DNA of 64,000 bases from Acidovorax sp. sic0104. GTDB lineage: Bacteria > Pseudomonadota > Gammaproteobacteria > Burkholderiales > Burkholderiaceae_C. The DNA lies in the NCBI RefSeq assembly GCF_019219095.1, contig NZ_JAHUWH010000005.1, positions 248,001 to 312,000 of the forward strand, given 5' to 3'. Of the stretch, positions 28,097 to 37,419 are shown piece after piece (position 1 is the first letter of the stretch; each line of letters begins with the position of its first letter). The notes under the pieces were generated by a model. That model had not been told where the DNA came from, ran no database searches, and worked only from the letters and a program-made list of their open reading frames with translations. The position numbers and the translations under genes were made by a program.

Positions 28097-29095
28097 CTAC
28101 CGGGCTTCGACCGTGGTCCACCACGGCAGTGCGCGCCGCACGCGGATGGGCAAGGCCTGCTCCAGCATGTACAGGGCCTGCTCAGGGTCGTCGGCGGGGT
28201 ACACGCCCATGACCTGCAGGCCAGCCACCTCGGGCGCCACGCTGATGTGGCCGTGGCGGTAGCGGCCCAGTTCTTCGAGCAAGCTGCCCAGGGGCAGGCT
28301 GTCGGCCGGCAAACTGCCCCGGCTCCAGGCTTCGCGCAGCCGGTCGGCATCCTGCAAGGCCGAGACCGTCTCGGCGTCGAACCCGGCAGCCTGGCCTGCC
28401 GGCACGCGCAAGACCTTGCCGCCGTGGGTGTGGATTTCCACCAGGCCTTCGAACACATTCAGGCGGACGCGGCCTTCGGTGTCGCGCACCGTGAAGCGCG
28501 TGCCCAGGGCCTGGAGCCGGCCGTGGGCGGTGTCCACGTAGAAAGGGCGCTGCAGCGCGTCCCGCGCGGTATCGACCAGGATCTCGCCGGCCAGCAGCAC
28601 AAGGCGGCGCTCCCGCGCATTGAGGCGCACCTGCAGCGCGGTGCGGGTGTTGAGCCACACGCGCGAGCCGTCGGCCAACGCCAGATCGCGCCGCTCTCCA
28701 GTGCCGGTGTGGTGGTCGGCGCGCAGCCGCGCCATCGCCAGCGCTGGCAGGGGCGTATGGCGCCAGCCCAGCCAGGCGACCACACCCAGGCCCAGTCCGC
28801 CGCCCAAGGCATTGAGCGCGCTGCGCCGGCCCACGGCCTTGGCTCGCGCCACATCCAGCCCTGCCACGGCAGCGGCCGTGCCTGGCGGACCCAGGCCGCG
28901 CAGCGGGTCGAACTTGCGGCTGACCGTGTCGATGTGCGCCCACGCAGCCTCGTGTTCGGGCGACTGCGCGAGCCAGGTCCTCCAGGCCAGCTGGTCCGAC
29001 TCCGTGGCGCGGTCGTCGCGCAGGGTGGCGTACCACTGCGCGGCCTGCTCCAGGCTGGCAACGCTGGCACGGAGCGCAGGGGCCGGGGGTTTCAC
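28097..29095 (-). CDS. FecR family anti-sigma factor/signal transducer
   Basis: A 332-residue inner membrane regulator that holds the FecI-type sigma and relays the signal from the receptor. Its N-terminal cytoplasmic part (SDQLAWRTWLAQSPEHEAAWA) is the DUF4880 region; a hydrophobic segment follows (ALGGGLGLGVVAWLGW); the periplasmic FecR domain has LALADGSRVWLNTRTAL and LVLLAGEILVDTA. The last ~60 residues look like an STN domain (LGSLLEELGRYRHGHISV). The GTG at 29095 overlaps the sigma stop codon (GTGA), so the two are coupled. Confidence 0.93.
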   Translation of the reverse strand: MKPPAPALRASVASLEQAAQWYATLRDDRATESDQLAWRTWLAQSPEHEAAWAHIDTVSRKFDPLRGLGPPGTAAAVAGLDVARAKAVGRRSALNALGGGLGLGVVAWLGWRHTPLPALAMARLRADHHTGTGERRDLALADGSRVWLNTRTALQVRLNARERRLVLLAGEILVDTARDALQRPFYVDTAHGRLQALGTRFTVRDTEGRVRLNVFEGLVEIHTHGGKVLRVPAGQAAGFDAETVSALQDADRLREAWSRGSLPADSLPLGSLLEELGRYRHGHISVAPEVAGLQVMGVYPADDPEQALYMLEQALPIRVRRALPWWTTVEAR

Positions 29096-29649
29096 AGCGG
29101 TGCGGGGCTGCGAGGATCGCCGGACAATCCGGCTTCGATCAACGCGCACTGCAGCATGGCCTGCGCGATGTACTTCTTGACCATGCGCTCGGAGACACCC
29201 AGCTCGGCCGCGATGTCGCGGTACGGCATGCCGTCCACCTGCGCCAGCACGAAGGCCCGCGCAGCCTTGTGCGGCAGGCGGCTGAGCATGGCGCCGACTT
29301 CCAGCAGCGTCTCGACCACGATGGCCTGGTGCTCGGGCGAAGGTGCCAGCGGCTCGGGCAGGACGGCGAGGGTCTGCAGCCAGGCCTGCTCCACCTCGCG
29401 GCGGCGCCACAGGTCCACGCACAGGCCGTTGGCGGCGATGCGCAGGTACGCGCGCGCCTCGGCAAAGCTGTGCAGGCCCCGGCTCGCAGGCCGGGTCAGC
29501 AGGCGCACGAAGGTGTCGTGCGCCAGGTCGGCAGCGTCGCAGGCATTGCCCAGCCGGTACTGCAGCCAGCGCTGCAGCCAGCCGTGGTGGTCGCAGTAGA
29601 GCGTGTGAACGTCGGGTGGCGGGGCAGCAGCAAGCTCGGAGGCCGGCAC
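29092..29649 (-). CDS. ECF sigma factor, FecI family
   Basis: A 185-residue extracytoplasmic-function sigma. Region 2 is visible in DAADLAHDTFVRLL and RAYLRIAANGLCVDLWRR, region 4 in RDIAAELGVSERMVKKYIAQAM. It starts at a GTG (29649) with AGGAG at good distance. A Fur-like box lies 40 bp upstream, so expression in low iron is expected. Probable target: the receptor gene two genes downstream. Confidence 0.94.
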   Translation of the reverse strand: MPASELAAAPPPDVHTLYCDHHGWLQRWLQYRLGNACDAADLAHDTFVRLLTRPASRGLHSFAEARAYLRIAANGLCVDLWRRREVEQAWLQTLAVLPEPLAPSPEHQAIVVETLLEVGAMLSRLPHKAARAFVLAQVDGMPYRDIAAELGVSERMVKKYIAQAMLQCALIEAGLSGDPRSPAPL

Positions 29650-29690
29650 GGCGCACTCCTGTGTGGGCCCGGATGGGACAGGTGGATTTA

Positions 29691-29715
29691 TAGAATGAGA
29701 ATTAATCGCATTCTA
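29691..29715. promoter_or_regulatory. Fur box
   Basis: TAGAATG and CATTCTA are perfect 7-bp arms; the core GAATGAGAATTAATCGCATT closely resembles Fur sites. It lies 42 bp before the start of the FecI-type sigma gene. Confidence 0.75.
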
Positions 29716-29814
29716 TCGACACGAACCCCACGGCGCAGTGCCGCCTGTGCCGTGGGCGGCCAGCGCAGAGCCCCCGGCGCGTGCACTGCAGGTTGCCCAG
29801 ACGCCGGTTGCTTC

Positions 29815-29863
29815 TATTTTTATAGCATTTGGCGCTTGATACATAAGCGCCGTAGCCTGTTTT
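29815..29863 (+). repeat. Dispersed gene-end repeat, copy C
   Basis: TATTTTTATAGCATTT, then the stem GGCGCTT-GATACAT-AAGCGCC (29831-29851), then GTAGCCTGTTTTA. The terminal TTA is the stop codon TAA of uvrA on the minus strand (29862-29864). The T-run on one side and position suggest a terminator role. Confidence 0.75.
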
Positions 29864-32800
29864 ATCGCTGATTCACGGGCTGCAGGTACGGTGCGAGGTA
29901 GCGCCCCGTATGGCTGGCCGGATTGGCGGCGAGGTCTTCGGGCGTGCCCACGCCCACCACGGTGCCGCCGCCGGCCCCCCCCTCGGGACCCATGTCGATG
30001 AGCCAGTCGGCGGTTTTGATCACATCGAGGTTGTGCTCGATGATCACGATGGTGTTGCCCGCGTCGCGCAGCTGGTGCAGCACCTTGAGCAGCAGGTCGA
30101 TGTCGGCAAAGTGCAGGCCGGTCGTGGGCTCGTCCAGGATGTAGAGCGTGCGGCCGGTGTCGCGCTTCGATAGCTCCTGCGCCAGCTTCACGCGCTGCGC
30201 CTCGCCCCCCGACAGCGTGGTGGCCGCCTGGCCCAGGCGGATGTACGACAGGCCCACGTCCAGCAGCGTCTGCAGCTTGCGGGCGATGGTCGGCACGTCC
30301 TTGAAGAAGGCGTGTGCGTCTTCCACGGTCAGCTCCAGGATCTGCGCGATGTTCTTGCCCTTCCACAGCACTTCCAGCGTCTCGCGGTTGTAGCGCTCGC
30401 CGTGGCAGACGTCGCAAGGCACGTAGACGTCGGGCAGGAAGTGCATCTCCACCTTCACCACGCCGTCGCCCTGGCAGGCCTCGCAGCGGCCGCCGGCCAC
30501 GTTGAAGCTGAAGCGCCCCGGGCCGTAGCCGCGCTCCTTGGCGGTGTTGACCTCGGCCATCAGCTCGCGGATGGGCGTGAACAGGCCGGTGTAGGTGGCC
30601 GGGTTGCTGCGCGGCGTGCGGCCGATGGGGCTCTGGTCGACGTTGATGACCTTGTCGAAATATTCGATGCCCACGATCTCCTCGTGTGGCGCGGGCTCTT
30701 CATGGGCGCGGTAGATCTGGCGCGCCACGGCGGCATACAGCGTGTCGTTGACCAGGGTGCTCTTGCCCGAGCCCGAGACGCCCGTCACGCAGGTGAGCAG
30801 CCCCACGGGGAAGTCCACGCTCACGTCCTTGAGGTTGTTGCCCGTGGCGCCCACCACGCGCAGCGCCTGCACGGCGCCCTGGCGGGCGTGGTGCTCGGCC
30901 ATGCGCTCGGCGCGGCGCTTGCTGGCTTCGGTCTGCGGAAAGCGCGACTTGCCCTTGGCCTGTGCCGGGGCTGGCACGGGCTGGTCCACCACCGGAAGCC
31001 AGGGGGTGCGGCGTTTGGGCACGGGGATGGACAGCGTGCCCGACAGGTACTTGCCGGTCAGCGATTCGGGGTGGCTGCGCACCGCGTCATACGTGCCCTG
31101 CGCCATCACGCGGCCGCCGTGCACGCCCGCGCCGGGGCCCATGTCGATCACATGGTCGGCGGCGCGCATCATGTCCTCGTCGTGCTCGACCACGATCACG
31201 CTGTTGCCGATGTCGCGCAGGTGCTGCAGCGTGGCGATCAGCCGGTCGTTGTCGCGCTGGTGCAGGCCGATGCTGGGCTCGTCGAGCACATACATCACGC
31301 CGGTGAGGCCCGAGCCGATCTGCGAAGCGAGGCGGATGCGCTGCGCCTCGCCGCCTGAGAGCGTCTCGGCGCTGCGGTCCAGGCTCAGGTAGTTCAGGCC
31401 CACGTCGTTGAGGAACTGCAGGCGCGTGGTGATCTCGCGCACGACCTTGTCGGCGATCTCGGCCTTGGCGCCGATGAGCTTGAGCTGCTGGAACCAGGCA
31501 TGCGCGCCGCTCAGGGTGGCATGGCTCACCTCGAAGATCGCGCGGGCCTGCTCGCCGTCGCCCACCTTCACATGGCGGGCCTCGCGGCGCAGGCGGGTGC
31601 CGTGGCATTCAGGGCAGGGCTGGCTGCTGCGAAAGCGGGCCAGGTCCTCGCGCACGACGACGGAATCGGTCTCGCGGTAGCGCCGCGCCATGTTGGGCAG
31701 GATGCCTTCGAACGGGTGCTTCTTGGTGTAGACCTTGCCCTTGTTGGCGCCGCTGTCCAGGATGTAGCTGAAGGCGATCTCGTCCTCGCCCGAGCCGTGC
31801 AGCACCGCCTGCTGCACCGGGGCGGGCAGCGATTCGAACGGCGCTTCCACGTCAAAGCCGTAGTGCCGCGCCAGGCTCTCGAGCATGGCGAAGTAGTAGC
31901 CATTGCGCCGGTCCCAGCCCTTGATGGCGCCACTGGCGAGGCTCAAGGACGGGAAGGCCACCACACGCGCCGCGTCGAACACCTCGCGCTGGCCGATGCC
32001 GTCGCAGGCGGGGCAGGCGCCCATGGGCGAGTTGAACGAAAAAAGGCGCGGCTCCAGCTCGGCCAGCGAGTAGCTGCACACCGGGCACGAGAACTTGGAG
32101 CTGAACAGGTGCTCCTGGCCCGAGTCCATCTCCAGCGCCAGCACGCGGCCGTTGCCGTCGTTGCCACCCACGCGCAGCACGGCCTCAATGCTCTCGGCGA
32201 GGCGCTGCTGCATCTCGGGGCGCACCTTCAGGCGGTCGATCACCACGTCGATGTTGTGCTTCTCGGTCTTCTTCAGCTGCGGCAGGCTTTCGTATTCGTA
32301 GATGGTCCCATCCACCCGGAAGCGGATGTAGCCGAGCGCCTGCATCTGCGTGAAGAGCTCGGTGAACTCGCCCTTCTTCTCGCGGGCCACCGGGGCCAGC
32401 AGCATGAGCCGGGTGTCCTCGGGCAGGGCCAGCACGGCATCCACCATCTGGCTCACGGTCTGCGCGGCCAGCGGCAGGCCGTGGTCTGGGCAGTAGGGCG
32501 TGCCGGCCCGGGCGTAGAGCAGCCGCAGGTAGTCGTGGATCTCGGTCACCGTGCCCACGGTGGAGCGCGGGTTGTGGCTGGTGGCCTTCTGCTCGATGGA
32601 AATCGCAGGCGAGAGGCCCTCGATCAGGTCCACATCGGGCTTGTCCAGCCGGCCCAGGAACTGCCGCGCATAGGCCGACAGACTCTCCACATAACGCCGC
32701 TGCCCTTCGGCATACAGCGTGTCGAACGCCAGGCTGGACTTGCCCGAGCCCGACAGCCCGGTGATCACCACCAGCTGGTTGCGCGGGATGTCGAGGTCGA

Positions 32801-32924
32801 TGTTCTTGAGGTTGTGCGTGCGCGCGCCGCGGATGCTGATGCGCTGCTCGCGCAGCGCGCGGGCGAGGTAGGTGCCGTCGGCAGCGAGGCGGTCATCGGC
32901 AGGCGTGGCGGGCAAGGAGGTCAC
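29862..32924 (-). CDS. uvrA: Excinuclease ABC subunit UvrA
   Basis: Damage-recognition ATPase of nucleotide excision repair. Two ABC ATPase halves are visible: Walker [10 protein letters not shown] (~56-64) and its second copy GVSGSGKST in the C-terminal half, each with an LSGGEAQR signature, plus zinc-binding CPVC and [12 protein letters not shown] segments. Length about 1020 aa with the GTG at 32924; an ATG at 32969 would add 15 residues and neither has a convincing ribosome site, so the start is uncertain. It diverges from an MFS gene with an FNR-like box between. No LexA-type box was seen upstream. Confidence 0.96.
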   Translation of the reverse strand: MTSLPATPADDRLAADGTYLARALREQRISIRGARTHNLKNIDLDIPRNQLVVITGLSGSGKSSLAFDTLYAEGQRRYVESLSAYARQFLGRLDKPDVDLIEGLSPAISIEQKATSHNPRSTVGTVTEIHDYLRLLYARAGTPYCPDHGLPLAAQTVSQMVDAVLALPEDTRLMLLAPVAREKKGEFTELFTQMQALGYIRFRVDGTIYEYESLPQLKKTEKHNIDVVIDRLKVRPEMQQRLAESIEAVLRVGGNDGNGRVLALEMDSGQEHLFSSKFSCPVCSYSLAELEPRLFSFNSPMGACPACDGIGQREVFDAARVVAFPSLSLASGAIKGWDRRNGYYFAMLESLARHYGFDVEAPFESLPAPVQQAVLHGSGEDEIAFSYILDSGANKGKVYTKKHPFEGILPNMARRYRETDSVVVREDLARFRSSQPCPECHGTRLRREARHVKVGDGEQARAIFEVSHATLSGAHAWFQQLKLIGAKAEIADKVVREITTRLQFLNDVGLNYLSLDRSAETLSGGEAQRIRLASQIGSGLTGVMYVLDEPSIGLHQRDNDRLIATLQHLRDIGNSVIVVEHDEDMMRAADHVIDMGPGAGVHGGRVMAQGTYDAVRSHPESLTGKYLSGTLSIPVPKRRTPWLPVVDQPVPAPAQAKGKSRFPQTEASKRRAERMAEHHARQGAVQALRVVGATGNNLKDVSVDFPVGLLTCVTGVSGSGKSTLVNDTLYAAVARQIYRAHEEPAPHEEIVGIEYFDKVINVDQSPIGRTPRSNPATYTGLFTPIRELMAEVNTAKERGYGPGRFSFNVAGGRCEACQGDGVVKVEMHFLPDVYVPCDVCHGERYNRETLEVLWKGKNIAQILELTVEDAHAFFKDVPTIARKLQTLLDVGLSYIRLGQAATTLSGGEAQRVKLAQELSKRDTGRTLYILDEPTTGLHFADIDLLLKVLHQLRDAGNTIVIIEHNLDVIKTADWLIDMGPEGGAGGGTVVGVGTPEDLAANPASHTGRYLAPYLQPVNQR

Positions 32925-33033
32925 AGCGATGGCTCTAAAGGGAAACCCACCATGATAGGCCACGGGCATCCGTCTCGCTGGGCCGGCCAGGATGCCCCGC
33001 AGCGATGCGACCTGCCCGCGCTCACCCACATTC

Positions 33034-33047
33034 TTGACGTGGGTCAA
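33034..33047. promoter_or_regulatory. FNR/CRP-like box between uvrA and MFS gene
   Basis: TTGACGTGGGTCAA has perfect 5-bp arms with a 4-bp centre, the same arms as the box at 15461. It lies 110 bp before uvrA and 166 bp before the MFS gene. Confidence 0.45.
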
Positions 33048-33213
33048 GCCCCTGCGGGCCCGACACTGCGATCGCCTGGGAAGCGATGCGCGAGAATACG
33101 GGCTTCCGTCCATTTCCCATTCCTGCGCACGCCCCGTGCGAGATCCCTTGTCCATATCCCCCCCAGGCGCAGCGGTGCCCGACCACAGCTCACAGCCCTT
33201 GAGCCCCACCACC

Positions 33214-34383
33214 ATGACCCCGCTGGAGCGGCGCTCCAGCATGTCGCTGGCGCTCATCTTCGCGCTGCGGATGCTTGGGCTGTTCGTGGTGCTGCCGGTG
33301 TTCGCGCTGGAGGCCGCGCGCTATCCCGGAGGGAACGACCCCGCGCTGGTGGGCCTGGCCCTGGGCGCCTACGGTTTGACCCAGGCCTTGCTGCAACTGC
33401 CGCTGGGCCTGGCCTCCGACCGGTTCGGACGCAAGCGCGTGATCGTCGCAGGGCTGGCTGTGTTCGCGGCAGGCAGCCTGGTGGCCGCGCTGGCCGATTC
33501 CGTGTGGGGCCTGCTGCTGGGCCGGGCGCTGCAGGGCGCCGGTGCCGTGTCGGCGGCCGTGACCGCACTGCTGGCGGACCAGACCCGCGACGTGGTGCGC
33601 ACCAAGGCCATGGCGCTGGTGGGGGCCAGCATCGGGCTCATGTTCATGCTGGCGCTGGTGATCGCGCCGCCCATGGCCGCACGCTGGGGCCTGCCGGGGC
33701 TTTTCGGGCTGACTTTCGCGCTGGCCACGGCGGGCATCGCCGTCGTGCTGTGGGTCGTGCCGCCCGAACAGGCCCATGCGCAGTCCAGGGCGCTGGCGCC
33801 GCTGTCCGAACTTTTGAAGCACGCCGACCTGCTGCGGCTGAACGCCGGGGTTTTCGTGCTGCACACCGTGCAGATCGCGATGTGGGTGGCCGTGCCCGCG
33901 CTGCTGGTGCAGGCCGGGTTGCCGTCGGCAACGCACTGGCATGTGTACCTGCCTGCGATGCTGCTCGCTTTCGCCATGATGGGAGGGCTGTTCTCGCTGG
34001 AGCGCGCGGGCAGGCTGCGCGCAGCCCTGCTGGGCTCGATCATTCTGGTGCTGATCGCCCAGGTGGGGTTTGCCGTCCTGTCGGGCCTGCCATCGCCCGC
34101 TGCGCCCTGGCTGTTCGGAGTCCTGCTCTTTATCTTCTTTGTCGGCTTCAATGCGCTGGAGGCCTCCCAGCCGAGCCTTGTCTCGCGCATGGCACCCGCT
34201 CCGCTGCGAGGAGCAGCCCTTGGCGCCTACAACACGCTGCAATCGCTGGGCCTGTTTGCAGGGGGCGTGCTGGGTGGCGCGCTGGCCAAGACGGTGGGTG
34301 CCACCGGGCTCTTTGCGGCCACGGCCGTGCTGTGCAGCGTGTGGCTGGCGCTTTCCTGGCGCCTGCGGCCCGTGGCACGGTAA
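33214..34383 (+). CDS. MFS transporter, YajR-like
   Basis: A 389-residue major facilitator with about 12 membrane segments. It resembles E. coli YajR over the whole membrane part ([57 protein letters not shown]); the motif-A loop [12 protein letters not shown] is intact. Unlike YajR it ends right after the last helix, so the C-terminal YAM domain is missing. The substrate is unknown; YajR-like proteins are proton-driven exporters. The ATG at 33214 fits the family. It lies between uvrA and ssb, an arrangement common in Burkholderiales. Confidence 0.9.
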   Translation: MTPLERRSSMSLALIFALRMLGLFVVLPVFALEAARYPGGNDPALVGLALGAYGLTQALLQLPLGLASDRFGRKRVIVAGLAVFAAGSLVAALADSVWGLLLGRALQGAGAVSAAVTALLADQTRDVVRTKAMALVGASIGLMFMLALVIAPPMAARWGLPGLFGLTFALATAGIAVVLWVVPPEQAHAQSRALAPLSELLKHADLLRLNAGVFVLHTVQIAMWVAVPALLVQAGLPSATHWHVYLPAMLLAFAMMGGLFSLERAGRLRAALLGSIILVLIAQVGFAVLSGLPSPAAPWLFGVLLFIFFVGFNALEASQPSLVSRMAPAPLRGAALGAYNTLQSLGLFAGGVLGGALAKTVGATGLFAATAVLCSVWLALSWRLRPVAR

Positions 34384-34501
34384 GCGGCACCAAGCCGGCC
34401 CCGCGCCAGGCGGGTTCGGGCACAATGACAGGTTCATTCCTGCTTTTCGGCGCCGCTTTCATCCACAGTGCGGTGCCGCTTTCTTTTGAGGTTTTCCCAC
34501 C

Positions 34502-35059
34502 ATGGCATCCGTGAACAAAGTCATCATCGTCGGCAACCTGGGCCGCGACCCTGAAATGCGCACTTTCCCCAGTGGCGACCAGGTGGCCAATGTGACGATT
34601 GCCACCACCGACAAGTGGAAGGACAAACAAAGCGGCGAAATGCGCGAAGCCACCGAGTGGCACCGCGTTGTCTTCAACGGCCGCCTGGCCGAGATCGCCG
34701 GCCAGTACCTGCGCAAGGGCTCTCAGGTGTATGTCGAAGGCTCGCTGCGCACCCGCAAGTGGACCGACCAGAGCGGCGTGGAGAAGTACAGCACCGAAAT
34801 CCGTGCAGACCAGATGCAGATGCTGGGCAGCCGCCAGGGCATGGGCGGCGGCGGTGGTGGCCAGCAAGGCGGCTATGACGACGGCGGCGGCTATGGTGGT
34901 GACCAGGGCGGCGGCGGGTACGACCAGGCTCCTGCCCGGCGTGCAGCCCCTGCAGCGCGCCCGCCGGCACCCGCACCGCGTCCCGCACCCGCGCCCGCGG
35001 CGCAAGCACCCCGTGCGGCGTCCGGTTTTGACGACATGGACGACGATATTCCGTTCTAA
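34502..35059 (+). CDS. ssb: Single-stranded DNA-binding protein
   Basis: A 185-residue SSB. Residues 1-~110 form the OB fold ([35 protein letters not shown]); a Gly- then Pro/Ala-rich linker follows; the acidic tip DDMDDDIPF matches the conserved C-terminal tail that binds partner proteins. It acts in replication, recombination and repair, and sits near uvrA. Confidence 0.98.
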   Translation: MASVNKVIIVGNLGRDPEMRTFPSGDQVANVTIATTDKWKDKQSGEMREATEWHRVVFNGRLAEIAGQYLRKGSQVYVEGSLRTRKWTDQSGVEKYSTEIRADQMQMLGSRQGMGGGGGGQQGGYDDGGGYGGDQGGGGYDQAPARRAAPAARPPAPAPRPAPAPAAQAPRAASGFDDMDDDIPF

Positions 35060-35596
35060 GGACGGCGACGACTCGAAGGCAGGGCGTACGGGAGCCGCCC
35101 CGCCTGCCCACCGGGGCATATGGCCGCAACCTGGCCCCGCCGGTGCCACAAGGCAAGGCTTTTTGGAACGCTGTGCAATGCAGCGTGGAGGCAGACCCAG
35201 CACTGCCCAGCCCGTGCCTGCATTTCTTGTTCCGCCAACTCGATTCGTGCCCGCCCACGGGCGCACGCTGCCGCCAAGCCTGGCGGTACCTACGCAGCCC
35301 TGCCCCGTTCCACCGCAGCTTCGCGGCGCTCCCCACGGCATGCGCGCGCCTGCGGCAAGGCCGTTGTCACGGTGTTACTGACCCACCGCTTACACGAATT
35401 CCATTCGGCACGGAAGGACATGTTTGTCAAGTTGCGGCGTTCATGCTACGCGCACAACATTTTGAAACACCCCTTGCACACAACTCGCAGATCATCGCGG
35501 GCCTGACGTCGTTCCCTCGCGGAATGAGACGCAGCCACCCTGGCCAGCAAACGGTGGCCAGCCAAAAACACACACAACATTCAAAGAGGGTTTTCT
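35060..35596. other. Intergenic region without supported gene
   Basis: No convincing coding frame. A small hairpin CCGCCA-AGCC-TGGCGG (35271-35286) is present, but no clear ssb terminator. The last ~130 bp are less GC-rich and probably hold the promoter of the next gene. Confidence 0.5.
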
Positions 35597-36172
35597 ATGG
35601 GATTCGTCCGCAAGATCTTGATTTTCATCACCGGCTACGCCTGGCTGCTGCTGATCGCAGGCCCGGGCCTGATCGGCATGTCGGTCTGGAGCCAGTGGAA
35701 GGCAGAAGGCGACCACGCCTACAAGCCACGTGAGCAGCTCACGTCGGTGGCAGGCACCGTGACCGGCGCTTCGGAAATCACCGTCACGCGCAAGCGGCGC
35801 GCGACCAAGAAGTACTACGAGATCACCGTGGCGCCCACTGCGGGCGGTGAAGTCCGCAAGCTGCGCATCGACCACAGCACGCCGTCCACGCTGGTGGGGA
35901 ACCTCATCGACGAGAAGGTGACTGCGCTGTTCGACTCCGGCGACAACGACCTCGTCTACGAAGTCGTGGCCGCCGGCCAGCCCGTGATCGCTTATGAAAC
36001 CAGCAAGCAGCGCCTGCTGGCCGATGCCCAGTCCAGCGCGAAGTCGCTGGGCGGCGCCGGCACCTGGATCTTCGCGATCTTCCTCACGCTGGTGGGGGCC
36101 GGCGGCGTGTGGGCCAACCGCAAGCTGCGCCGCGCCGAGGAACAGGCAGGCGCTCAGGCCGCAGCCGCCTGA
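35597..36172 (+). CDS. Two-helix membrane protein of unknown function
   Basis: A 191-residue protein with a hydrophobic helix near residues 10-30 (GYAWLLLIAGPGLIGMSVWS) and a second near 150-170 (TWIFAIFLTLVGAGGVW); between them a ~110-residue beta-rich domain, probably periplasmic, with RKRRATKKYYEITV. The layout recalls DUF3592-type proteins, but I do not assign a family. The C-terminus is Ala/Glu/Arg-rich. The start has a good family-like beginning and is followed 107 bp after the stop by a BI-1 gene. Confidence 0.75.
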   Translation: MGFVRKILIFITGYAWLLLIAGPGLIGMSVWSQWKAEGDHAYKPREQLTSVAGTVTGASEITVTRKRRATKKYYEITVAPTAGGEVRKLRIDHSTPSTLVGNLIDEKVTALFDSGDNDLVYEVVAAGQPVIAYETSKQRLLADAQSSAKSLGGAGTWIFAIFLTLVGAGGVWANRKLRRAEEQAGAQAAAA

Positions 36173-36279
36173 CGCAGCACATAGAGCAAAGAAGAGAGGG
36201 GGGAGGGCAGCGCCGCGGGGCGCGCGCCCCCAGAGGTGATCACAGCAACCACAAGTTCCATCACAGCAGGACCCACACC

Positions 36280-36993
36280 ATGAATCCGAACGCACTTTCG
36301 CCCCAGACTCCCTCCGGCGCACCGCTGGAGCGTCGTGATTTCATCGTCTCCACATACAAGCACCTGGGCGCGGCCATCCTGGCTTTTGTCGTGCTCTCGG
36401 CCGTCCTGATGATGAGCGGTTTTTCCACCACCACGGCCAAGATGCTGATGGCCAGCAGCAACAAGTTCATCTGGCTCGGTGTGATGGGCGCCTTCATGCT
36501 GGTCGGCTGGCTCGCGTCCTACCTGGCCGACAACTCCGAGAACCCGCAGACCCAGCTCATCGGCCTGGGCCTGTACGTGCTGGCCGAAGGGCTGATCTTC
36601 GCGCCGATGTTCGGCATCGCCCAGCTGCTGGTGCCCGGCGCCATCGGTGCCGCAGCGTTCATCACGCTGCTGATGGTAGGCGCGCTCACCTGGACGGCGT
36701 TCACCAGCAAGTCCGACTTCTCGTTCCTGGGCGGCATCCTCAAGGTGGGCGGCCTGGTGGCGCTGGGCACCATCGTGGCCGGTGCGATCTTTGGCTTCAA
36801 GCTGGGCATCTGGTTCTCCGGAATCATGGTGCTGTTCGCTGGCGCGTGCGTGCTGTATGACACCTCGCGCATCATCCACGACTACCCTGCAGACCGCCCC
36901 GCAGGCGCGGCTCTGCACCTGTTCGCGTCGATCGCGCTCATGCTCTGGTATGTGCTGCGCATCCTGATCAGTCTGGCGACGAACGACGACTGA
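36280..36993 (+). CDS. Bax inhibitor-1 (YccA/YbhL) family membrane protein
   Basis: A 237-residue inner membrane protein with seven hydrophobic segments after a ~30-residue soluble start. Family signs are the conserved LYDTSRIIHDYP segment near the C-terminus and GLYVLAEGLIFAPMF. Family members act as calcium-leak or protease (FtsH) modulating proteins; here only membership is sure. The ATG at 36280 follows AGGA. A clear terminator comes 50 bp after the stop. Confidence 0.92.
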   Translation: MNPNALSPQTPSGAPLERRDFIVSTYKHLGAAILAFVVLSAVLMMSGFSTTTAKMLMASSNKFIWLGVMGAFMLVGWLASYLADNSENPQTQLIGLGLYVLAEGLIFAPMFGIAQLLVPGAIGAAAFITLLMVGALTWTAFTSKSDFSFLGGILKVGGLVALGTIVAGAIFGFKLGIWFSGIMVLFAGACVLYDTSRIIHDYPADRPAGAALHLFASIALMLWYVLRILISLATNDD

Positions 36994-37042
36994 GGATGCA
37001 GGGAGCCCCCGTACCGCGGTGGCGCGCTCCCCTGACCCCATC

Positions 37043-37076
37043 AGGCCGGACACCCGAAAGGGGCCCGGCCTTTTTT
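37043..37076 (+). terminator. Terminator after the BI-1 gene
   Basis: AGGCCGG and CCGGCCT form a 7-bp stem with an inner GC-rich loop, followed by TTTTTT. Confidence 0.85.
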
Positions 37077-37419
37077 CATGGCCCCCCGACATGCCCGCCC
37101 AGATGTCTGTCGGGGTGGAACTGGCGGCCCTTCTAGCTACTTTTTTGATAGCACCTCGATCCTTGCTTTGCCATGGCCCCTGGGGGCGTACCGCCACCGC
37201 AATACCGCATGCAGGGCACACACGGCATGCATGCTGGCCATGCCTGTGGCGATATTTCCAACGGCCTTTTTGCGCATAGCTGGCACAATTGGACACAGGC
37301 GGGGCCATTGCGGCCGTGCACCCTGCACGGGCGGCCAGCATGGGCTGCCACAGGCGTTCCACAGCCGCTCCAAGGCGGTTGCCAGCCCCATTCACTGACC
37401 CGAATCTCTTCTCTCCAGC
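37077..37419. other. Intergenic region with a half repeat
   Basis: No supported gene. At 37133-37158 lies CTAGCTACTTTTTTGATAGC, half of the dispersed repeat (copy E) without the GCGCTT hairpin. The remainder probably contains the promoter of the lipoprotein gene at 37420. Confidence 0.55.

Noticed and set aside
32925..33213. LexA (SOS) box upstream of uvrA
   Set aside because: No CTGT-N8-ACAG-like sequence was found in the gap, although uvrA is SOS-controlled in some bacteria.
31500..34514. 1004-codon open frame on the plus strand, antisense to uvrA
   Set aside because: It is a shadow of the high-GC uvrA and MFS genes; the product has no domain, no start signal and Val/His/Arg-rich composition typical of antisense frames.
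35143..35733. Possible 196-codon gene after ssb
   Set aside because: It overlaps the start of the membrane protein gene, lacks a ribosome site and has no protein-like features.
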